DNA from: Dermanyssus gallinae | Lineage: Eukaryota > Arthropoda > Arachnida > Mesostigmata > Dermanyssidae | Reading direction: 5' to 3' | Assembly: GCA_003439945.1 (NCBI GenBank) | Contig: QVRM01006134.1 | Span: forward strand, 62,001-126,000 | DNA length: 64,000 bases | Notes under the pieces: generated by a model | What the model was told of the DNA's origin: nothing | Database searches by the model: none | The model's input: only the letters and a program-made list of their open reading frames with translations | Made by a program: the position numbers and the translations under genes | Shown: positions 58,230-64,000 of the stretch, piece after piece | How positions within the stretch are numbered: position 1 is the first letter of the stretch | How the letters are laid out: each line of letters opens with the position of its first letter

Positions 58230-58470
58230 AAATAGGTGCCGCGTTCCCTCTGCAAACGGCCAAAGACAACACCTCCCTCAAGAATTGACCCCCCTTCGAT
58301 CGCTCGTGACCTTCTGAATTCGCTTACTCGGTTCTTTGAGAAATATGTCGGTTCGCTTGCTGATTGGTCCATGGCATTAGTGTCTCCATGGCAATAGGCA
58401 CAAAGATGTATTTCATTTCCAGTCCAGCGTAAATATTCCTTTCTCTGGTTTCCGCGTGATAATAATATTA
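58230..58470 (-). pseudogene. 5'-truncated RLE element, tail copy 4 (degenerate)
   Basis: The minus strand reads ETRERNIYAGLEMKYIFVPI and AMETLMPW, then decays. It matches the VPIAMETMGP region of tail copy 1 and is followed by the same type of 3' end. It is shorter and older-looking than the other copies. Confidence 0.65.
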
Positions 58471-58479
58471 ATAAGAATA

Positions 58480-59048
58480 TGACAAGAAAATCTCATCACT
58501 AAAATATGCATGTCCTCCGTGTTCTCTTATTTTATTGACTCGTAGTTAATACGACCTACTTCCAGCCTCTGCCTTTCCGAACGTTACTGAATTACCAGCC
58601 AGGATTACCAGCATACCAATTCCAGGATTCGGATCTGTCTGGCCGGGCTACTGAGCTTTGCAATAGGAGCGCCTTCCTGTAGAAATGAGTTTGCACTGTA
58701 AAAAACACTATAACATTGGCATTAGCCAACGGTTCATTTGTCTTGTGGACTTTTACTGCTGTTGCGTTATTTAAGACATTTTCATTTTGCAGTACTACAA
58801 CTGTCAAGGTAGTGAGTACCTTGTCAATTGGCGTAACCTTGCTCGCAGCGTGGTACGGGTGCCTAATATAGCGAGAGTTGTGCGACACGATTTTGTAGTG
58901 TTGTTCGGGACCATATTTACGCTAGCTCTGCGTCCTAACCTATTTTATCAATTAGTGCTTAAAATTTTGGCCGGTCTCCACGGTTGCTAACAACAATACA
59001 TTAAGCCGTTATGCATACGTTACGTTACGTTAAGCATGAGTGCACTAA

Positions 59049-59085
<37 letters not shown>

Positions 59086-62000
59086 CAGTTTAGCTTAATA
59101 TCTCATAGGAGTACATATACAATCATCGTTAGGCTGATGGAAACTACTGATCTGGCCCAAAGCGTGTTGGAGACCTTTTATTTAAGTTGTGTGACAGTGA
59201 CTTTTCTCAGGGTAGCGTTCGTTGTGTGTCTAATGGCAGCAATGTTCGTCTACGCACTGTGCTGAATCGTGTAATTGATGTCACGAATATTTATTGAACT
59301 ACCATGGCATTTTCTACACGGAGAAGTCCACAAACACGTGGCGACTTCCTAACAACAACTTCGGCCGGCTGTAGAAAATTGCGGCTAACTATATATGTAG
59401 TTCGATCATCTCGTTCAGTGCCGGCAGCGGACATACTTGACTCTGTGCTAGATCTCCTATTCTATCTACTACGCGCGACTGAATGCCGCTGTCTCTCTAG
59501 GGTCAAGTTTCACCTGCTAAGTCGTCTGTCTAGCAACGCAAGAACTATCCCCACCCCTTGATCGGATTTCTTTGCTCAAAGGCCAACATCCACAAAGAGG
59601 CTATTCTTCACAGTCTACTATAGACGAAAGTGTACGGCGCTGCGGCTAGGTCATCCTCAATCTCCGAGAGAAGTTCTTATTTTCTGTTCCTGTCAGGGGG
59701 AGGGGGGGCGGGTGGGAGGGGGTAACAGCAAAGTCCGTGCGCGCCCCCAGTAGCCCCGCGGGTCGCAAGACGAGGTTTGGCGTAGAGTTGGTTTTTTTGT
59801 TGCATCGTCCTCTTACAACCTCCGATCTGATCGCCGACCTCGGGCTCGCGACTTTTCCTATTATGTTCTGCTCTTAGGGAGAATTCGAAGAGGCACTGCC
59901 TCTGCTAGCCTTCTGCAATGTAACAATGGGCGACAAGAGGGACACTCACTCTCACTATTTGCACTGGTGGTCCCTATCTATTGTAGCGGACGTGCATTGT
60001 CTTCCTAACGGTACAGGCCGTAGTCTGACCTAGTCAGAAAATAGTAATGAAATAAGACGTTTAATTACGGCTCTTAATAATATTATTAAGGCCCAAATGT
60101 GTGTTACACCTAGACACGAAAGCCTTCCAGGTAAACTCGGGCAGCCGACTGAAGGTGGTGGTGGCCGATATAATTTAGGTATAATCATAATTACTTTGCA
60201 AATGCTCTGTTAGACTCCTCACTAGTGGCTCCCAGGCCTGAAGCTAGTTGTGTCTCAACGAATGTGTCACAATGCAAAAAATTGCCTAAACGCAACATCT
60301 TGCCGAATGCTTGACATTGTAGGCGTTCAGAGCACCAACTGAAATAGATTAGGCGCTAAGGCGCTGTAATTCTAATTCTTACAGTGTATTTTACGTATGG
60401 TAAACATTGGTAGCGTGTTTAGATACTTTTTTTTCGTAATCTTTGAAGGACTGCATTCGACCGGCTCTCGACCGGCGCGACGGCCCCCGTGAGCATGATG
60501 ACCGAGAACAGCATCGACTCGACTGATTTCGTTGGCCTAATCCAGTACACCTACAAACAGTTTTTGACCATCTAGTCTATTCGCTTCCTAGACTACTTCG
60601 TTACGAGAGTTTGCGTTAGAATAGTGATGCAATAAGATACGATATTGACTGTACAAGCGTGAGAGCAAAAATGGCCATGCAAGGTTTCTTTTTAGCGGTG
60701 CTACAAAAGTTCGGTGATATCATATTGTTGCTTTGTTGTTTTGATGAATATTTTCGTGTAGATCGACTACTTCTGCGGATATTATTATTATTATTATTAT
60801 TATTGCTCGTTGTTTACGCAACAGCGAGCAGCAAGGTCCGGCTGTTCATGAACTATCTCATACGCTACATCCGACCGGTAGATCCTCTGGGAAACCATGG
60901 TAGAGCATGGTAGACGTCTGGGTCAGTTCGCTGGAGGGTGGTCTGACGAATGTCTGCTCGGAGCCTGCCTTCTGCCACCGTGGCGGGAATTGGGGGGGGC
61001 TACTGCTACTCTTGTCCTCTGCAGACTCAGCAGAACAGCTGCTACGTTGAGTGTTCATGGGACAAGGGTCGTCCTCAGTCGCGAATTACGAACGGCGAGA
61101 GACATCCATTGTACGTGGCGTGTGACCCTGTGGTAGTTGGGCATTCTTCTTTGAAACGAGCTGCGCCCATTAACTAGATTAACAACCACCTACCGCCTAA
61201 TCTGCGAGCTGTGCGCCGAACACGAATAGACCAACACTGGCAACGATACGAGCAACTAAAGGGGCAGATTGCAAGCAGCGTTACTCTCCTTCGCCCTGAC
61301 ACACGCAGACTCACACAAACCACCAAAAAACGCACCCGCCTTCTCTCGTATCACAGCAATGCCAAGATAGGGCAACTACGGGACACAGTGCCAAGATGTC
61401 AACTCACGGCAACGTACACTTAAGCTTTCCCGTTACCTCCGCGACCACCTGACGCGCAGGGGACGGACGGTTGGTTGCCAAGCTATGCATAACTAATGAA
61501 CACCTAAATGAGCTCGTAGATTTAGTTAGCGATTATTGTTTAGGTTTGCCCTTTACATAGAGAGCCCTTCACTACCGCGACCGAGCAAGCAGCACAGCTG
61601 CCATCTGAAGCAGCTAGCGAGGCACTTTGGGCAGTGATGGGTTTGCGTATCGTCTCCAACGCGCATGTGCGCGCTGCCGGTTTCGGCAAAGTGTTTGAAT
61701 TTTCTACCACATTATTGCGTACGGCTGCACCGCGCTAGCATGCACTAGACACGCGCAATGATGCACGGGCACGCATAAATAACCCAAACAACGCATAATG
61801 TAGCAACGGTTGTCGGGAAATATGGTAAAGTGCGTTGTGCTTCACGTTGGTCACGGAAATGGATAATACAATTTTTCAATCGGTGGCTTCTCTTGCTTCT
61901 GAAAAATGATCAGAGACCTTGGTGTAGTAATGTCTGTTAATATTAAATACACATAACATGTAACAGACATTGTTTTGAGGGCAACACAGAGAGCGAATTA

Positions 62001-62440
62001 GATCGCACGCTCGTTCTTGCTTAGAGATTCACATATTACTCAAAAATATAATAGCATACACAGTCTGCATCACCTGAAGAAAGATCAGCAATTCATAGAA
62101 GAGATATGCGGTAAATTCCGATTTAGAGTAGCATTCCACATTGCTCACAAATGTGGATTTTCAACGTCTACGCGTCGTAACCAGCATGACGAGCTCCAGT
62201 CGTTGCCTCTTTAATGCTTATCTTAATACTGCATCTCCTGCGGATTTGCAGGTGCCTCTGGGACTGAAAGCAATTACTGCCTGGAGCTCCGTCTCCGATT
62301 TTAGAGCATCTGCTACCTTGTTTCTTACCCTTGACAGTTCGAGACGGCCTTCGTCATGAAGCTACTTAGCGGCTTTGTGAAAATTATCCGATACCCTCCT
62401 TATCTCATTCTCCGTTATAGTGTGCTTTACGATTAGATCT
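58480..62440. other. Unassigned stretch
   Basis: No recognisable gene. It holds (TA)n at about 59050-59081, a G-rich run listed separately, and (ATT)n at about 60780-60804. A basic plus-strand frame at about 61200-61423 (QLKGQIASSVTLLRPDTRR) is unassigned. Confidence 0.4.
59696..59722 (+). repeat. G-quadruplex-type G-rich run
   Basis: Five G-runs of 5, 7, 3, 3 and 5 guanines are separated by single bases (A, C, T, A). This meets the classic four-run, short-loop quadruplex pattern with one run to spare. Confidence 0.85.
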
Positions 62441-62446
62441 CTCCAT

Positions 62447-62692
62447 TCAAAGGCACTTCATTGTAGAGCCTTTATCATAGAGTCTAACATGTAAACTGCC
62501 TCTATCGAAAACACTCCGGATGGCGTTAAACGCGTTCTTAAAATCCAGTTCAACTAGCACGGAGGCACCAATCGGAGAATCTATAAAAGCCCTTGTAGCG
62601 TGGCCCATTATTTCAGCACCCCCTTGCTTCTTCAGTTCGAACAACTTTGCGCCGAATATGCGGGAACACTACCTTGGAAGCGGAACTCCTCA
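62447..62692 (-). pseudogene. RLE-family RT fragment around motif A
   Basis: The minus strand reads ASKVVFPHI and, in another frame, LFELKKQGGAEIMGHATR, then ASVLVELDFKNAFNAI, matching GAEIIAHTARTFL and LKLDFKNAFN of the 53.6-56.3 kb protein. Both sides are truncated or worn. Downstream to about 62226 the sequence may belong to it but is unreadable. Confidence 0.7.
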
Positions 62693-62699
62693 CCCCAGT

Positions 62700-62930
62700 A
62701 GGTCAATTCTCCAGGCCTGCACTTAAGTTCTTTGGAAATGATCCAACCACATAACGAAAATACTGCTGCTGCTGGAGCTAGAGTTCTGGCTCTAACTCGT
62801 CGTTTCAGCATATCCCACACATATTCGATGAGATTCAAGTTAATTAAAAGAAAGCTAGATTGACCCATTAAGAGGCTAAGACGTGTTGTTGGTTGCTCCT
62901 GTAAAGTGCCAATTTGTGCATTAGAGAATA
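62700..62930 (-). pseudogene. Tc1-type transposase C-terminal fragment
   Basis: The minus strand reads LNLIEYVWDMLKRRVRAR, matching the conserved PDLNPIEhvWd-lkrrVr block of Tc1 transposases that carries the third catalytic glutamate (here present). It breaks off at about 62695 where the RLE-family fragment begins. The usual SPD before LN is replaced. It is a DD34E-type lineage, distinct from the mariner relics. Confidence 0.72.
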
Positions 62931-62934
62931 TGTG

Positions 62935-63685
62935 TGAGCTTATGGCAGAATTGGTATGACCTCATTTCCAAACCAAAAGGTAATTAGATTTCTGATTGCA
63001 GATGTTCCCCTCATTATACAAGGATACGAAAGTTCCTAGATATAAGTGTGTGTAATGTTTTGCCTCATTGGTTAAAGACATAGTCTGCGTTTACGACGTT
63101 GATTCGATAGTTTAAAACAGTAGGCTAACATTTTGGCACAAATTGTGGTTGGTAGATAGAGGCAGCTATATTTCGTTAAATGCCCCATTATGGGGCATCT
63201 CCGATAGAACTTTTTGAAGAAGTGCGTCTGTGCGCTACGAAGCAATTTTAAACGTATGACATTTTTAGGTTTCGATAGAAGAAAGCATATAACAGTGTAT
63301 TAAACCGGGTCGCATTATACTAAACAGTCTAGTGAAAACGGTTACGCTATGAGATTGAGACGTATCTACTAGTGTTAGTTTAGTATCAGTTTTAATTCAC
63401 GGTAGCGTATACATTGAGATCTTGGCAATTGTACACTAAAGGAAGCAGACCATCACGAATAGCATACTTGTAAGACTGTTGATCCTATTCAAGAGAAGAC
63501 ACATCTTTGGACAGTATAATGCTTAACGTTCGTTTTTTCTTGCGCCGCAGAAAACAACACCGTCCAAACCTGTATTTAGAACAAAGCATAAGCTCTACAA
63601 ATAATAAACGCCACGATTATTCATCTATTCAAAGTGCGTCTCTTTACGCGATATGCAACAATTCAGTTCGCAGAAGCAACCTAAT

Positions 63686-63748
<63 letters not shown>

Positions 63749-64000
63749 TTTATATATTTTTTTTTGGAGGAGGAGTATTTAAATGCTTTAGGCACTAACG
63801 CATAGGGCAAGTAGATGGAGACACAGACCCTATGCAGTGTGGGACTCACCCCCGACGGTTGGATATTATTCCGCCGAGATCATACCCACTAAACGCACCT
63901 CCCCCCTAAAACTTCACTCTCTGTCAGCCCGGCTCTCCTTTTAATAGTACTACGAGCCGACAGGGGAGTGGTGAGTGTTCTTCGAATCAATTGGCCAAAG
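62935..64000. other. Unassigned stretch
   Basis: No gene is recognised. It contains a (TA)n tract at 63690-63743. Confidence 0.45.
63690..63743. repeat. (TA)n microsatellite
   Basis: About 27 uninterrupted TA units followed by an AT-rich patch and a T-run. Confidence 0.94.

Overview
The window reads as repeat-rich nuclear DNA of an animal, probably an invertebrate with a large genome. It contains non-LTR retrotransposons of at least three lineages, Tc1/mariner-type DNA transposons, tRNA-derived SINEs, and very many (TA)n and (ATT)n microsatellites. No operon, bacterial ribosome-binding site or rRNA gene was seen. I could not fix the phylum, and I found no host gene I would defend. A few short open frames are listed as doubtful. 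A gene split by long introns could be missed without transcripts.

Layout. Positions 1-12.4 kb are mostly unassigned, with one dead mariner relic near 6.8-7.2 kb. Positions 12421-19961 hold a DNA transposon of about 2.8 kb with unusually long (about 600 bp) terminal inverted repeats. It is split by a full-length 4.7-kb APE-type non-LTR retrotransposon (12697-17400) flanked by a perfect 16-bp target duplication. From 24.7 to 26.9 kb lies a strongly decayed reverse transcriptase (RT) interrupted by a SINE, and from 28.3 to 32.6 kb more SINEs and an endonuclease fragment. From 34.5 to 37.1 kb a 5'-truncated APE-lineage RT with poly(A) lies against an R1/LOA-like RT on the other strand. Another mariner relic sits at 38.1-38.7 kb, and an APE-type element with a hexanucleotide tail at 48.2-50.9 kb.

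The most structured part is 53.4-58.5 kb. A nearly full-length restriction-like-endonuclease (RLE) retroelement and four 5'-truncated relatives lie head to tail on the minus strand, separated by (ATT)n or (AAT)n arrays. This suggests repeated insertion into trinucleotide repeats, a habit known for Dong/R4-type elements. Decayed pieces of the same family occur at 43.6-44.4 kb and 62.4-62.7 kb.

How the parts relate. The autonomous elements supply RT, endonuclease or transposase, and the two SINE families would depend on a LINE partner in trans. Nearly every coding element carries stops, frameshifts or lost catalytic residues, so this looks like a graveyard with readable insertion order rather than an active locus. 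Coordinates of decayed elements are approximate. All family calls come from reading translated motifs, not from database searches.
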